Source: Bacteroidota bacterium
GTDB lineage: Bacteria; Bacteroidota; Bacteroidia; Chitinophagales; BACL12
Direction of reading: 5' to 3'
Assembly (NCBI GenBank): GCA_016706865.1
Contig: JADJIS010000003.1
Coordinates: 62,001-126,000, forward strand
Length of the DNA: 64,000 bases
Positions 16,924 through 26,922 of this stretch are shown here, one piece after another. Under the pieces are notes generated by a model. That model was not told where the DNA came from, searched no databases, and saw nothing but the letters and a program-made list of their open reading frames with translations. The position numbers and the translations under genes are program-made. Within the stretch, counting starts at the first letter, position 1. The number at the start of each line of letters is the position of its first letter.

Positions 16924-17496
16924 TTATTTTGATTTGTTTTTTCTCCCTGAATTCACTTTGAAACCAATTAGTTCTCGTTTTACCGGTTTGGGTTGTAATA
17001 AGTTCTTTAAAGTATTAAAAATCAATATCACATCCTCGCTATTTGCAGTAACTTGTTTTTCCATCTGCTCAAGTTTTAGCATAATATCCTTATGCGTAAG
17101 CAGCAGTTTTCTCATCCTTGTAAAAACTCGTATTATTTGAATATTTACATTAACTGCTGTATCACTATTTAAAATACCGGAAAGCATGGCAATTCCATGT
17201 TCGGTGAAAACCAATGGCATTGTCCTTCTTCCGCCATGTTTTTGTTTATCAGGTATTTTACTTGAGGTCACAATTTGTGACTTCAAGATTGCAAATTCGA
17301 TTTCGGTTAATCGAAACATGAAATCAGACGGGAACCTGTTGAGATGTCGTTTAACAGTTTGGTTCAAAACTTTAGTTTCAACATGATATAATAAAGCAAG
17401 ATCTTCATCAAGCATTATTTTTTCACCTCTGATCAAATAGATTTTTCCTTGAATAATTTCATCCGGCGGAATTAGAGCAAGATTTTTCTTTCTCAT
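16924..17496 (-). CDS. ORF6N domain DNA-binding protein
   Basis: 190 residues. The N-terminal part (about 10-100) matches the ORF6N domain of phage-derived regulators: IYLIRGEKIMLDEDLALLY, VKRHLNRFPSDFMFRLTE and the ...VFTEHGIAMLSGIL block. The C-terminal half is helical and probably coiled coil (about 115-165), ending in a basic tail. Such stand-alone ORF6N proteins are common in Bacteroidota chromosomes and their targets are unknown. No other phage gene is nearby, so this is not evidence of a prophage. It lies 4 nt upstream of the BtuF-like gene. Confidence 0.88.
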   Translation of the reverse strand: MRKKNLALIPPDEIIQGKIYLIRGEKIMLDEDLALLYHVETKVLNQTVKRHLNRFPSDFMFRLTEIEFAILKSQIVTSSKIPDKQKHGGRRTMPLVFTEHGIAMLSGILNSDTAVNVNIQIIRVFTRMRKLLLTHKDIMLKLEQMEKQVTANSEDVILIFNTLKNLLQPKPVKRELIGFKVNSGRKNKSK

Positions 17497-17578
17497 TATT
17501 TTGTTTTTAAGGATTAAAAAAATATAATTTCTAAATTCAAATTGGAGGGGATAACTCCAATTTGAAAAGTTAATTATT

Positions 17579-18943
17579 TCATCTCGTCAACGCGCTCATC
17601 ACATCATGTTTAGTAATAATATACGTTTTATCAACCTTGAAATCACGCACCAGTAAAGCGTGTACGTCATTGTTAAGCATTTTTCCCAACGCGTCAACAG
17701 AAGTGGAAATATCGATAAAAGGAAATGCCTGTTTCATGATAGTGCCTACTTTATTATTTTTAATTTCCGGATTTTTTAATACTTCATTATATAATAATGC
17801 TTCATTAATAGAACCTACAATTCTTCCTCCATCAACAACAGGTAATTGGGAGAAATCATTTTGCATCATGATCTGAAGGGCTTGTGCAACTGTTGTATTA
17901 ATTTCCACAGATTTAAGTTCGCCTTTTTGGTTCGAGGAAATAAGATCTTTCGCGGTTAATCCTGATTTATCTATATAACCCATTTTCATCATCCAATCAG
18001 GGTTAAACATTTTACCTAAATAACGTGTTCCGTGATCAACAAAAACCACCACAACCACATCATCCTTTTTAAATTTATCTTTCAGTTGAATTAATCCCTG
18101 CAATGCGGAGCCGGATGAATTTCCCACCCAAATTCCTTCTTCCCTTACGATACGTGCAGTCATTATTGCGGCATCTTTATCTGTAACTTTTTCGAACATA
18201 TCTATCAGATCCATGTCCACATTTTGCGGTAAAAAATCTTCTCCAATTCCCTCTGTTACATAAGGATAGATTTCATTTTTATCTAATATACCTGTCTCCT
18301 TTAATTTTTTAAATATGGATCCGTAAGTATCAATTCCATAAATTTTAATATCCGGATTTTTTTCCTTCAAATACTTACCTGTTCCACTTATTGTTCCGCC
18401 GGTACCAACACCTGCAACAAAATGTGTGATCCTGCCATCCGTTTGCTCCCAAATTTCGGGTCCGGTTGTTTCATAATGAGCTACTGAATTGCTCGGATTA
18501 TCGTATTGATTCGGTTTCCAGGAATTTGGCACTTCCTTTATTAATCTCGATGAAACGGAATAATAACTTCGCGGGTCTTCCGGATCAACATCCGTAGGAC
18601 AAACAATAACTTCTGCTCCAAATGCTTTTAATGCGTTCACCTTTTCGATACTTTGTTTATCGGTAGTTGTGAAAATGCATTTGTAACCTTTAATTATTGC
18701 GCCTATTGCGAGTCCCATACCTGTATTTCCGGAGGTTCCTTCAATAATAGTCCCGCCGGGCAACAATCTGCCGTCTTTTTCAGCATCTTCTATCATTTTA
18801 ATTGCCATACGGTCTTTTATGGAGTTGCCGGGATTAAAAGTTTCCACCTTGGCAAGCACGGTTGCAGGTATATCTTTAACGATATTATTAAGTTTTATAA
18901 GTGGCGTATTGCCTATTGCTTCTAAAATGTTGTTTTTCCACAT
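17579..18943 (-). CDS. Cystathionine beta-synthase-like PLP enzyme with C-terminal CBS pair
   Basis: 454 residues. The catalytic domain (about 1-325) is of the cysteine synthase/CBS fold-type II: NTPLIKLNN, PLP-lysine in PGNSIKDRMA, phosphate/substrate loop EGTSGNTGMGLA and glycine loop GTGGTISGTGKY. Two CBS domains follow (about 340-454), matching cystathionine beta-synthase rather than CysK; the haem-binding N terminus of the human enzyme is missing. Expected reaction is condensation of homocysteine with serine (or H2S formation from cysteine). A -7 box lies 5 nt before the ATG, predicting a leaderless mRNA. Confidence 0.9.
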   Translation of the reverse strand: MWKNNILEAIGNTPLIKLNNIVKDIPATVLAKVETFNPGNSIKDRMAIKMIEDAEKDGRLLPGGTIIEGTSGNTGMGLAIGAIIKGYKCIFTTTDKQSIEKVNALKAFGAEVIVCPTDVDPEDPRSYYSVSSRLIKEVPNSWKPNQYDNPSNSVAHYETTGPEIWEQTDGRITHFVAGVGTGGTISGTGKYLKEKNPDIKIYGIDTYGSIFKKLKETGILDKNEIYPYVTEGIGEDFLPQNVDMDLIDMFEKVTDKDAAIMTARIVREEGIWVGNSSGSALQGLIQLKDKFKKDDVVVVVFVDHGTRYLGKMFNPDWMMKMGYIDKSGLTAKDLISSNQKGELKSVEINTTVAQALQIMMQNDFSQLPVVDGGRIVGSINEALLYNEVLKNPEIKNNKVGTIMKQAFPFIDISTSVDALGKMLNNDVHALLVRDFKVDKTYIITKHDVMSALTR

Positions 18944-18948
18944 GGGGG

Positions 18949-18956
18949 CAAAGGTA
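18949..18956 (-). promoter_or_regulatory. Promoter -7 box immediately before the CBS-like gene
   Basis: Minus strand TACCTTTG (perfect TAnnTTTG) is separated from the ATG at 18943 by only 5 nt, so transcription should begin at or next to the start codon. Confidence 0.6.
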
Positions 18957-19108
18957 AGGGGATTTTTTGAGGAGTGATTGAATGCATTTTAGGACTTGTA
19001 ATGTGAGTATTGTGTTAAAAAAATAGGAACAGATTTTTGGTGTTTCAAAAAAATCAGTAACTTTTCCCTGAAAATCAATCATTCACTCAAAACCCACAAG
19101 CTTTATTC

Positions 19109-20035
19109 ATGCGTAAATTTCTAAAATGGACAGGAATAGTTATACTATGTCTGGCTCTTATCATTGTTATTGCCTCCTTCATCATGGTTAATAAATATAA
19201 GAAAATGGCCAAAGTTGAATATGAGGCGAATCCAACCCCAATAACTGCACTTACTGATTCGGCCTCTTTGATTAGAGGAGCCTCACTTGCAGCATCCATC
19301 TGTTCAGGTTGTCATGGCGGCGATCTGGCAGGAAAGGAATTTTTTAATGTTCCGGAATTAGGAGTAGTTCCTGCCCCAAATATTACCAGAGGCGGCAGAA
19401 CTAAGGATTATTCGGATGTTGATTATGTTAGGGCGATCAAATATGGTGTTAAACCTGATGGTCATGGACTTTTTATAATGCCGGTGGAAGACTTTAATTA
19501 CATGAGCGATGCGGATCTTGGCGCTTTGATAGGATATTTGAAATCTGTTCCCGCGAGTGATAAAACCTGGCCGGATTCAAAATTTACTACCATGGCTCAA
19601 ATAATGGCCGGTGCCGGGCTATTCGGAACTCTTTATAATGCCGAATTGGTAGATCTGAACAATAATAAATCGATAGTTGCTCCGGATCCCGGCACAGATG
19701 CCAAATATGGGGAATACACCCTTAGAATTCATGGTTGCTGGACTTGTCACGGTGAAAAACTCAATGGAAATAAGTCTCCTGATCCTGCATCTCCTCCGGG
19801 TGCAAATATTACACCGGGGGGCAATCTGGGAAAATGGAGCTTAGAACAATTTAAAGAAGTGATGCATACAGGCATGACTCCGGAAAATAAAAAGCTCGAT
19901 CCGGAATATATGCCCTGGCCATCGTTAGGCTTAATGACTGATGTTGAAATGGAGGCAGTTTATAATTATTTGAAAAGTTTACCCTCCACGGAGGATGCCG
20001 AAATTTTGGCGAAGTGGAAGGAAAAAAATAAATAA
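19109..20035 (+). CDS. Membrane-anchored di-haem cytochrome c
   Basis: 308 residues. An uncleaved N-terminal membrane anchor (about 8-27) is followed by two cytochrome c domains, each with a CxxCH haem site: CSGCH (65-69) and CWTCH (210-214). Methionines in MPVEDFNYM and EYMPWPSLG are candidate axial ligands. The arrangement resembles cytochrome subunits of alcohol or nicotinate dehydrogenases, but no dehydrogenase gene is adjacent. It probably transfers electrons in the periplasm. A strong terminator follows directly, so it is monocistronic. Confidence 0.9.
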   Translation: MRKFLKWTGIVILCLALIIVIASFIMVNKYKKMAKVEYEANPTPITALTDSASLIRGASLAASICSGCHGGDLAGKEFFNVPELGVVPAPNITRGGRTKDYSDVDYVRAIKYGVKPDGHGLFIMPVEDFNYMSDADLGALIGYLKSVPASDKTWPDSKFTTMAQIMAGAGLFGTLYNAELVDLNNNKSIVAPDPGTDAKYGEYTLRIHGCWTCHGEKLNGNKSPDPASPPGANITPGGNLGKWSLEQFKEVMHTGMTPENKKLDPEYMPWPSLGLMTDVEMEAVYNYLKSLPSTEDAEILAKWKEKNK

Positions 20036-20041
20036 AAAAGA

Positions 20042-20071
20042 AACGCCCGAACAGATCGGGCGTTTTTTTTT
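20042..20071 (+). terminator. Rho-independent terminator after the cytochrome c gene
   Basis: AACGCCCGA and TCGGGCGTT form a 9-bp stem with loop ACAGA, followed by a T run to 20071, 6 nt after the stop codon. Confidence 0.92.
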
Positions 20072-20095
20072 GTCTTATCTAAATTAATTATCTTG

Positions 20096-20503
20096 TTAAG
20101 GATTTATTTTTGCATATATAATGCCTGCAATACAGCCTTGCATTACTCCATATAATATCCAGGTTGCAACTACAGAAATAGATATTGATACACCACTGAA
20201 AGTGATCCACATTGCAGGTAAAATGGCTATCAGGCCATACACCAAACCTACCTCTATACCACGTATTACAGCATTTCCCTTGAACATATGGCGGAATCTC
20301 TGCCAGAAATATTTGAGTGCAAGTGCAACTATAAATGGATGTATAAAATATAACCAGGTTCGTTTTTCGCTTGACGAAAAAACCGGATCAAAATACTGTT
20401 CCGCAATTTTCGGGAAGAAAGAGATAGAAATATACAATGCTGCATAACTGAATGCAAGCAGAACGGCAACTGCGGTAAAGTAAGCTAATAATACTCGTTT
20501 CAT
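20096..20503 (-). CDS. Small integral membrane protein, unknown
   Basis: 135 residues with about four predicted membrane helices (about 5-30, 50-68, 82-105, 108-132). No family is recognised. A small soluble stretch around FDPVFSSSEKRTW lies between helices 1 and 2, and basic KYFWQRFRHMFKGN between 2 and 3. It stands alone on the minus strand, convergent with the cytochrome c gene and divergent from the YceI gene. The regular hydrophobic pattern and clean start support a real gene. Confidence 0.7.
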   Translation of the reverse strand: MKRVLLAYFTAVAVLLAFSYAALYISISFFPKIAEQYFDPVFSSSEKRTWLYFIHPFIVALALKYFWQRFRHMFKGNAVIRGIEVGLVYGLIAILPAMWITFSGVSISISVVATWILYGVMQGCIAGIIYAKINP

Positions 20504-20758
20504 ATTTTTTGATTTAGTAAGATGCTTTTATATTTTTTTCTCCTGTTAAGTAAAAAAGTATTCTTATATATAAGGATACATTTTCTGATTTTTTTTTGAA
20601 TACCTCTCTTGCTTTACAGAATTAATGACACAAAGTTAGGTAGTGTCCTTTTTTAAAAGGTGACTTAAATCACTTTCAGGGAGTATTAAAATCATTTATG
20701 GTCTGCGGTGATAGAAATTACTTTGCATAAGTTAAGAACAAAATTAAAAACAGTAATT

Positions 20759-21340
20759 ATGAAAATCTTCAGGCTATTAATATTGACATCACTTTTGACC
20801 CCGGCTACCATAATGTTGGGTCAAAATCAATACACCTTGGCTAGTGACCATAAAATTACCATAGAAGGTACTTCCAATGTACATAATTGGGAGGAAGTTG
20901 CACAAACTGCCACCGGCGACGGATTAGTGCAGTGGAACCAGGATGCGACCTTTAATATTCAAAAACTCAATTTAAAAGTATCTGTAAAATCCTTAAAAAG
21001 TGATAAAGGTTCCATCATGGATAATAAAACATATGATGCATTAAAAGGGGATGCTCATCCATATATAACCTTTAAAATGAGTTCTATTAAATCCATTGTA
21101 AAATCGGGAACAGGATATACTGTAAAAGTAAACGGAGATCTTACAATTGCCGGTGTTACAAAAAATGTTGACATTAATGGTACTGTATATGTAAAAGAAA
21201 ATGGAAAACTCTATGTTGAGACTTCCAAAGCAATAAAAATGACTGATTTTGGAATTGATCCTCCAACAGCAATGATGGGTGCAATGACTGTGGGAAATGA
21301 CATCACTATTAAATTTAAATTGAATTACCTGATGAAATAA
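20759..21340 (+). CDS. YceI family periplasmic protein
   Basis: 193 residues; a signal peptide (MKIFRLLILTSLLTPATIMLGQ) fixes the ATG at 20759 over an upstream GTG at 20708. The YceI fold, a lipocalin-like barrel that binds isoprenoid lipids in known members, is indicated by IEGTSNVHNWEEVA, KSLKSDKGSIMDNKTYDALK (conserved central part) and KMSSIKS, with a C-terminal MTDFGIDPPTAMMG block. It is followed after 49 nt by an outer-membrane barrel gene on the same strand, so the two probably form an operon. Confidence 0.88.
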   Translation: MKIFRLLILTSLLTPATIMLGQNQYTLASDHKITIEGTSNVHNWEEVAQTATGDGLVQWNQDATFNIQKLNLKVSVKSLKSDKGSIMDNKTYDALKGDAHPYITFKMSSIKSIVKSGTGYTVKVNGDLTIAGVTKNVDINGTVYVKENGKLYVETSKAIKMTDFGIDPPTAMMGAMTVGNDITIKFKLNYLMK

Positions 21341-21389
21341 TAATAACAATTAAAAATTATTAAATAAACCTATATTAAATCAAAACAAT

Positions 21390-22802
21390 ATGAAAAAGTC
21401 AATCAATCTAAAAACAATGATCTTGGTAGCATTCTTATGTTCAACGATCATGATGAATGCTCAAAACAATCAAAATAACAAGATCAATTACGACAGGCCT
21501 TATGATAAAGCCGGTCTAAATATGTTTGAAACCACAAAAGAGGATCTCGTTCCTTTTACAGGATTTCAGATAAAGTTAAGTGGTGGATTCACCCAGCAGT
21601 ATCAGGCATTAAGCCACTCAAATACAGCTGATGTAGTGTTAAAAGATAATAATCTTACAACTACTGCAGGTGACTCAATAAATATTAACAAATTATATCC
21701 TATTACAAACGGATTTAATTTAGCAACAGCGAATTTGATCATTACTGCTCAACTAGCTGATGGTATTAGTGTTAAGTTGGAAAATTATATGTCTGCACGT
21801 CACCACAACGAATTTTGGGTAAAAGGCGGATATATCCAAGTGGACAAACTACCATTTTTTGGAAATCCTGATTGGTATGCAAAAAACTTTACCGTTAAAA
21901 TTGGCCAGATGGAAAATAATTACGGTGATGCTCACTATTACAGAACCGATAATGCAAACGGTATTTACAATCCTTTTGTTGGTGAAAATATTATGGATGC
22001 ATTTGCAACTGAAATTGCCGGCGAATTTTATTTCAAACCTGAAAATGGTATCATTGCCATGTTAGGATTATCATCCGGATTATTAAATTCTAATATTAAA
22101 GTATTTACCGACCCAAATGATATTACTGATACTTTAACCAGAAAACCATCTATTTATGCTAAGTTGGGATATGACAAAGAACTAAATGATGATCTTAGAG
22201 TTAGATTAACCGGTTCTCTTTATACCAATGCAGGAACTTCAAGTAACACTTTATATAGTGGTGACCGCGCAGGTTCACGTTATTACTTAGCAGGTGAACA
22301 GGAATATGTTGCATCAGGAACAGGTATTGCTGCTTCCACTGCAACTGCACAAGCATTTTCCGGAAGAATTAACCCGGGATTTTCAAGTGAAGTGATGGCA
22401 ATTATGATAAATCCATTTGTTAAATTTCATGGTTTGGAAGTATTCGGAACTTATGAAATGGCAAGCGGAAACGGACGTTTAGGTTCAGCAACAAAAACTG
22501 ATACAGTAGATCGCGCTTTCAATCAATTAGCGGCACAGGTTCTTTATCGTTTCTTAGCTGATGAGCAAGTTTATGTTGGATTCCGTTACAACACTGTAAC
22601 AGGTCGTTTATTCGGTTATTCAGATGATGATGGTGATATCAGTGTTAATCGCATTCAAATTGCAGCAGGTTGGTTCCCTACAGAAAATCTGCTTGTTAAA
22701 ATAGAATATGTGGATCAGAAATATGATAATTTCAAAACAACTGATTCCAGAAATGGACTTGAATTTAAAGGTGTGATGTTTGAAGCATCTGTTGGATTCT
22801 AA
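21390..22802 (+). CDS. Outer-membrane beta-barrel (porin-like) protein
   Basis: 470 residues with a signal peptide (about 1-24, ending MMNAQ) and alternating amphipathic strands to a C-terminal aromatic residue (EASVGF), as in outer-membrane barrels. Features such as FQIKLSGGFTQQYQAL, KIGQMENNYGDAHYYR and WFPTENLLVKIEYVDQKYD resemble porin-type barrels of Bacteroidota without a defined substrate. It probably shares a transcript with the YceI gene; a plausible joint role in envelope lipid or small-molecule handling is inference only. It ends at a bidirectional terminator. Confidence 0.75.
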   Translation: MKKSINLKTMILVAFLCSTIMMNAQNNQNNKINYDRPYDKAGLNMFETTKEDLVPFTGFQIKLSGGFTQQYQALSHSNTADVVLKDNNLTTTAGDSININKLYPITNGFNLATANLIITAQLADGISVKLENYMSARHHNEFWVKGGYIQVDKLPFFGNPDWYAKNFTVKIGQMENNYGDAHYYRTDNANGIYNPFVGENIMDAFATEIAGEFYFKPENGIIAMLGLSSGLLNSNIKVFTDPNDITDTLTRKPSIYAKLGYDKELNDDLRVRLTGSLYTNAGTSSNTLYSGDRAGSRYYLAGEQEYVASGTGIAASTATAQAFSGRINPGFSSEVMAIMINPFVKFHGLEVFGTYEMASGNGRLGSATKTDTVDRAFNQLAAQVLYRFLADEQVYVGFRYNTVTGRLFGYSDDDGDISVNRIQIAAGWFPTENLLVKIEYVDQKYDNFKTTDSRNGLEFKGVMFEASVGF

Positions 22803-22825
22803 GTTTGACTTTCATAGGTTGAAAA

Positions 22826-22868
22826 AAACGCAACGCATTGTTTATGCGTTGCGTTTATTTTTTTATTT
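22826..22868. terminator. Bidirectional terminator between the barrel gene and the CotH cluster
   Basis: AAACGCAACGCAT (22826-22838) and ATGCGTTGCGTTT (22844-22856) form a perfect 13-bp stem with a short loop; T-rich sequence follows on both strands, so it can serve the convergent genes on each side. Confidence 0.9.
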
Positions 22869-22874
22869 TAATGT

Positions 22875-25800
22875 TCAGTTCACAATAAATGATGCACTAT
22901 ACTGGATATTGTTTCCCATTATTCTTAAAAGGTACATTCCACTATTAAACTCACTTAAATTGATATTTATAGTTTCCGAATTTTCTGTAATAGTACTGTA
23001 AAGTTGTTTTCCACTTATGTCCGTTATTATACAGGTTGCACCATTAATATTTTCCGGCAATACCACATAAATTATCTCTTGTGCAGGATTAGGATAAACA
23101 TATAAAGACCCGTTTATTTGCTCCGAAATTATTTCGGTAGTGCAAGGAGTTTCATATGCTGCGCCAGGCGATCCTTCGGGGCAAGCCGACATCCAGTTTA
23201 GCGGATCATTTATATTGTTGGATACATTTACAATTTGCAATGTATAACCTCCGCCGTCCGGTGCCAATGGGTAAGGAGCATCATCATCAAATCCTACACT
23301 TTGAAATAGGTTCCCTGTCGCATCGTATAATAAAATAACATCTCCGGTTCCGTTAAAACCAAAATCCACAGGTCCAACTTTATTAGTAACTGATGGAAAT
23401 TGTGTTGAGAATTTAACTTCATCCGTATAAAATGCAATATAATTTTCTCCTTCTAATATTGTTCCTGCAGGAATAATAAATTCATTTTGATTTTTATCTT
23501 TTACTTTCCATCCACTCACATCAATATCCACTGCGGAATAATTATACAATTCAAACCAATCACCTGCATCTTCGGTAATTAAGGAATTATAATTGATCTC
23601 ATCAACTAAAGGATTTTCGAAACATGGAGAATATGCAATTCCTGGTGAACCGCCCACACAACCTTCAAACCATGAATTTGGTAAGCCCGGATTTGCGATA
23701 TCACTTGTTTTTTCCATTGTTCTTCCATAACCATCGGCGGTAAAGGGCCAGGGGCGAATATCTTTATAAGTAAACGAGCTGATAATATTATTTGTAAAAT
23801 CTTTAAGCATTACGGAATCACCTTCATTTTCCAAATTAAAATGAAAATCACCAATCACATTTGTAACAAATGGATGCTGCACCATAAAAGAATCTACATC
23901 TTCAGCAATTACAAGATATCCATTTGCAGGAATTATAGTATTTACAGGGATTTTAAAATCGTTGTAAAAATATTTATTGGAAAAGGTATAATTACTGATG
24001 TGAACAGGGGTTGCTGAGGTGTTGTGAAGTTCGAGCCAGTCACCGGAGTTTATAGTGCTTTCACTGTTGTAATTTATTTCAGATATTACTATTGGATTTG
24101 CAATTTCAGCACCGGTAAAGTTTGCAGTGAAGGTTGTATTAAGGGTAATATTATTTGTAAAACTTACTTGGGAGGGATCTACGATATAAGCATTAGGGGT
24201 CCAGGAGCTAAATGTATAACCCGGATTTGGCAATGCTGTTACCTGAACCGGAACACCATTAAAATATATTCCTGTCCAGGGCAATTCTGTTGGAACGATA
24301 GTAGATATTTTTACATAACCTGCACCGGGAGGATTAACCGCCAAAGTAATATCAACCTGATCTTCCAAATCAAAATAGGTTTCTATCTGATTGCGTTGAT
24401 TTGAATTTCTATTATCATAAAATTCATATAAATAGTCAATATTAGTTGACCAGGCAGCGAAGTTGCCGGTATACCATCGTGCATTCTGCGCAGGAATTTC
24501 TGTGCCCATTTCTATTTCTAACTCTGAAACAATAGCATCATTATTTACTTCTGTGAAGTAATAATTTATTAGATCTGCAAAACGATTTATGAAATAATCA
24601 TGAAATATTTGGTTTTCCAATAAAGCATTGAACATATCGGCATATTTACTATTGTTAGGATTGCTCAGGCTGCCTTGCAAAGTATTTGCATTAGAGAAAA
24701 ACTGACTGTTTGTACAATCCCAAAGCATATATTTCCATTTAATATCCGGTTCGTAAGATCTGAATAAACGAATATTATTTTCCAACATTTGTAACCATTC
24801 CTCATTATCGGTGAAAAAACCGGTTGAAAAATAATCCACCCAATTTTCTACATCAATTTCCTCAATAGCCAAAGCGTAATTTGCAGGAATTGACATATCG
24901 TTATTTGTAATAAAGTCAACTAATCTGTAAAAAGCAGTATCACTTCCTGCCTCAGCAATAGTTTTTTCCTCACCACCCCAACCGGTTTTTATGAGATCAA
25001 CTTTTTCTGGATCAACGCCGAAATTATCGCGTAAAAAATACTCGTCCATTTCCTCTCGCGCACCGTACATTCCCCAATATTCTCCATTGATAAAAACGGC
25101 AACATTTTGATAAGCGGTAGAAATAGAAGTTGTAGAAATTCCTATCCTATTAATAGTAATATCTTTCATTCGAGTACCGGTATAATCCTGATCCATATTG
25201 CGAACTCTAAATCCATGGATAGAGGTTATTTCCGGTTTATCATGTTCGAAAATATTGTAGAGTATTTCTCCTTTACTGCCGTAGTCTTCATCAACCAAAA
25301 ATCGCATGCTTTTTTGATCAAGGCTAATAGAAAAATTTCCTACACATTCCATTTTATAATTATCAGCAAATTGTTTTATTCCATCCGCATCAAAATATTC
25401 AACGGTTACCGGAACAATGGGATTATGATTAAACCATCCTTCAGCATTATCATAAGCAGCAATACAATCCGGACCTTCATCAAAAAGATCACAAGGATTT
25501 GCGCTTACACTAATAACGGGTAATAAAGTTGGTTCATCAATTAAATAACTCGCAACTGCAACATCACTTTGTAATTTACCGGCTTCGGTGCAAATTGCTT
25601 TTATTACACCTGTAGAAGAAACAGAAATTGCACCTGTATATAAAGCAGAACTTTCATCAGGAGTACTTCCATCGGTAGTATAATGAATTTCAGAACCAGT
25701 TATTACAACATTCACAGAGCCTGCATAAAAACCCGGAGCAGTTACAATTACAGGAGTGTTTGCATAACCGGTGAAACAGGTGCCTCCATTTATAGCAGCA

Positions 25801-26840
25801 GGCGTTGCAGTTTCTGCATAACACCAACTTCCGGCATCAGGAATTCTTGCGCGAACATGATCAACTATTATATTGGTAAGATTAACACTATCTAATAATA
25901 TTCCCGAACTATTATAAAGTGAAACAGTTTCTGCATTTGTTAACTTAAAATTAGTATGTAAGTCGGGTGCAGTTCCGGGATTGCTGAACCAATCCGGATT
26001 ATCACTATAAAAAATATCGGGAGTGGAAATTCCAAAATGCAGCCAGGTTCTTCCGGTTGCATCGTCGGCGCCATATTGATGAATTTCAACGGCTAAAACA
26101 TTTTCACCATTTACCAAATTATCTGCGATCAAAGCCGAATCAACTTCTATTGTTTTTGGTCTTAGTCCAAGATACATCAATGCTTCGTGCCAATAATTTG
26201 CATAAGTATTATAAGTAGGTGATCCGATAATATTCATTCTTGCTAATTCAACACCATTTAAATAGATTACATATCCATCGTCATAATCCATACTAATAAT
26301 AGTTTTTATTATCTTGCTCTTATCTTCAACATCAAATGTTTTTCTATAATAAAGTGATGCAGCCCATCCTACAATTAGGGTATTGTCATCACCATCACTG
26401 TTTCCAAATCCTCCGGGGCCTGTGTTCCAGGCACCGGCGAAACCGATATCATTCCAACCCGCACCGGGTGAAGAAGTTCCGTTTTTATATTGCCAGATAT
26501 CATCTTCAAATATTGCAGTTTCCCAGTGGTCAACTTCAGATTCAGGACAACTCAAACAATTTCTGTTCTTGCCGGAAGCATAAACAATTAGTCGTTCTGA
26601 TGCACCCAAAACAGTATCAGGAAAGATCCATTGATCCCAAGTGCCGGCATTATCTGTAAGGGAATAGCCTGCAAGATTTACGTCAGTTGCTCCAGCATTA
26701 TAAAGCTCGATCCAGTCGGGAAAATCACCTTCCTCATCTTCAAAAAACTTTTGATTTGTATTCGCAACTTCATTAATAAGGACCTGAGCATTTAAATTAT
26801 TGATTAGTAATATTGTCAAAAAGTATACAATTTTTTTCAT
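22875..26840 (-). CDS. Giant secreted CotH-kinase/lamin-tail-domain protein, paralogue 1
   Basis: 1321 residues, T9SS cargo. Order: signal peptide (1-18); lamin tail domain LTD1 (about 19-95) with a CxxC (NRNCLSC); a galactose-binding-like sandwich (about 100-290); a chitobiase-C-like segment (YTTDGSTPD); CotH kinase-like domain (about 440-820) with FINGEYWGMYGAREEMDEYF and LWDCTN (Asp about 708); an InlB-type repeat (about 820-900); LTD2 (about 910-1030); LTD3 (about 1075-1185); type A T9SS sorting domain starting VYPNPAQEIIYV. CotH of Bacillus is a spore-coat protein kinase; LTDs may bind nucleic acid or surfaces. It is last in a run of three paralogues. Confidence 0.9.
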   Translation of the reverse strand: MKKIVYFLTILLINNLNAQVLINEVANTNQKFFEDEEGDFPDWIELYNAGATDVNLAGYSLTDNAGTWDQWIFPDTVLGASERLIVYASGKNRNCLSCPESEVDHWETAIFEDDIWQYKNGTSSPGAGWNDIGFAGAWNTGPGGFGNSDGDDNTLIVGWAASLYYRKTFDVEDKSKIIKTIISMDYDDGYVIYLNGVELARMNIIGSPTYNTYANYWHEALMYLGLRPKTIEVDSALIADNLVNGENVLAVEIHQYGADDATGRTWLHFGISTPDIFYSDNPDWFSNPGTAPDLHTNFKLTNAETVSLYNSSGILLDSVNLTNIIVDHVRARIPDAGSWCYAETATPAAINGGTCFTGYANTPVIVTAPGFYAGSVNVVITGSEIHYTTDGSTPDESSALYTGAISVSSTGVIKAICTEAGKLQSDVAVASYLIDEPTLLPVISVSANPCDLFDEGPDCIAAYDNAEGWFNHNPIVPVTVEYFDADGIKQFADNYKMECVGNFSISLDQKSMRFLVDEDYGSKGEILYNIFEHDKPEITSIHGFRVRNMDQDYTGTRMKDITINRIGISTTSISTAYQNVAVFINGEYWGMYGAREEMDEYFLRDNFGVDPEKVDLIKTGWGGEEKTIAEAGSDTAFYRLVDFITNNDMSIPANYALAIEEIDVENWVDYFSTGFFTDNEEWLQMLENNIRLFRSYEPDIKWKYMLWDCTNSQFFSNANTLQGSLSNPNNSKYADMFNALLENQIFHDYFINRFADLINYYFTEVNNDAIVSELEIEMGTEIPAQNARWYTGNFAAWSTNIDYLYEFYDNRNSNQRNQIETYFDLEDQVDITLAVNPPGAGYVKISTIVPTELPWTGIYFNGVPVQVTALPNPGYTFSSWTPNAYIVDPSQVSFTNNITLNTTFTANFTGAEIANPIVISEINYNSESTINSGDWLELHNTSATPVHISNYTFSNKYFYNDFKIPVNTIIPANGYLVIAEDVDSFMVQHPFVTNVIGDFHFNLENEGDSVMLKDFTNNIISSFTYKDIRPWPFTADGYGRTMEKTSDIANPGLPNSWFEGCVGGSPGIAYSPCFENPLVDEINYNSLITEDAGDWFELYNYSAVDIDVSGWKVKDKNQNEFIIPAGTILEGENYIAFYTDEVKFSTQFPSVTNKVGPVDFGFNGTGDVILLYDATGNLFQSVGFDDDAPYPLAPDGGGYTLQIVNVSNNINDPLNWMSACPEGSPGAAYETPCTTEIISEQINGSLYVYPNPAQEIIYVVLPENINGATCIITDISGKQLYSTITENSETININLSEFNSGMYLLRIMGNNIQYSASFIVN

Positions 26841-26922
26841 TTTTTCAATTTGAAGAGTTATTTGAAAATTTAAAACGAATGACTTAAATTATTATAAATA
26901 TTTTTTTTGAAAGGAAGTTTAC

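Noticed and set aside
16924..17496. Prophage remnant suggested by the ORF6N gene
   Set aside because: No integrase, structural phage genes or attachment sites nearby; stand-alone ORF6N genes are common in Bacteroidota.
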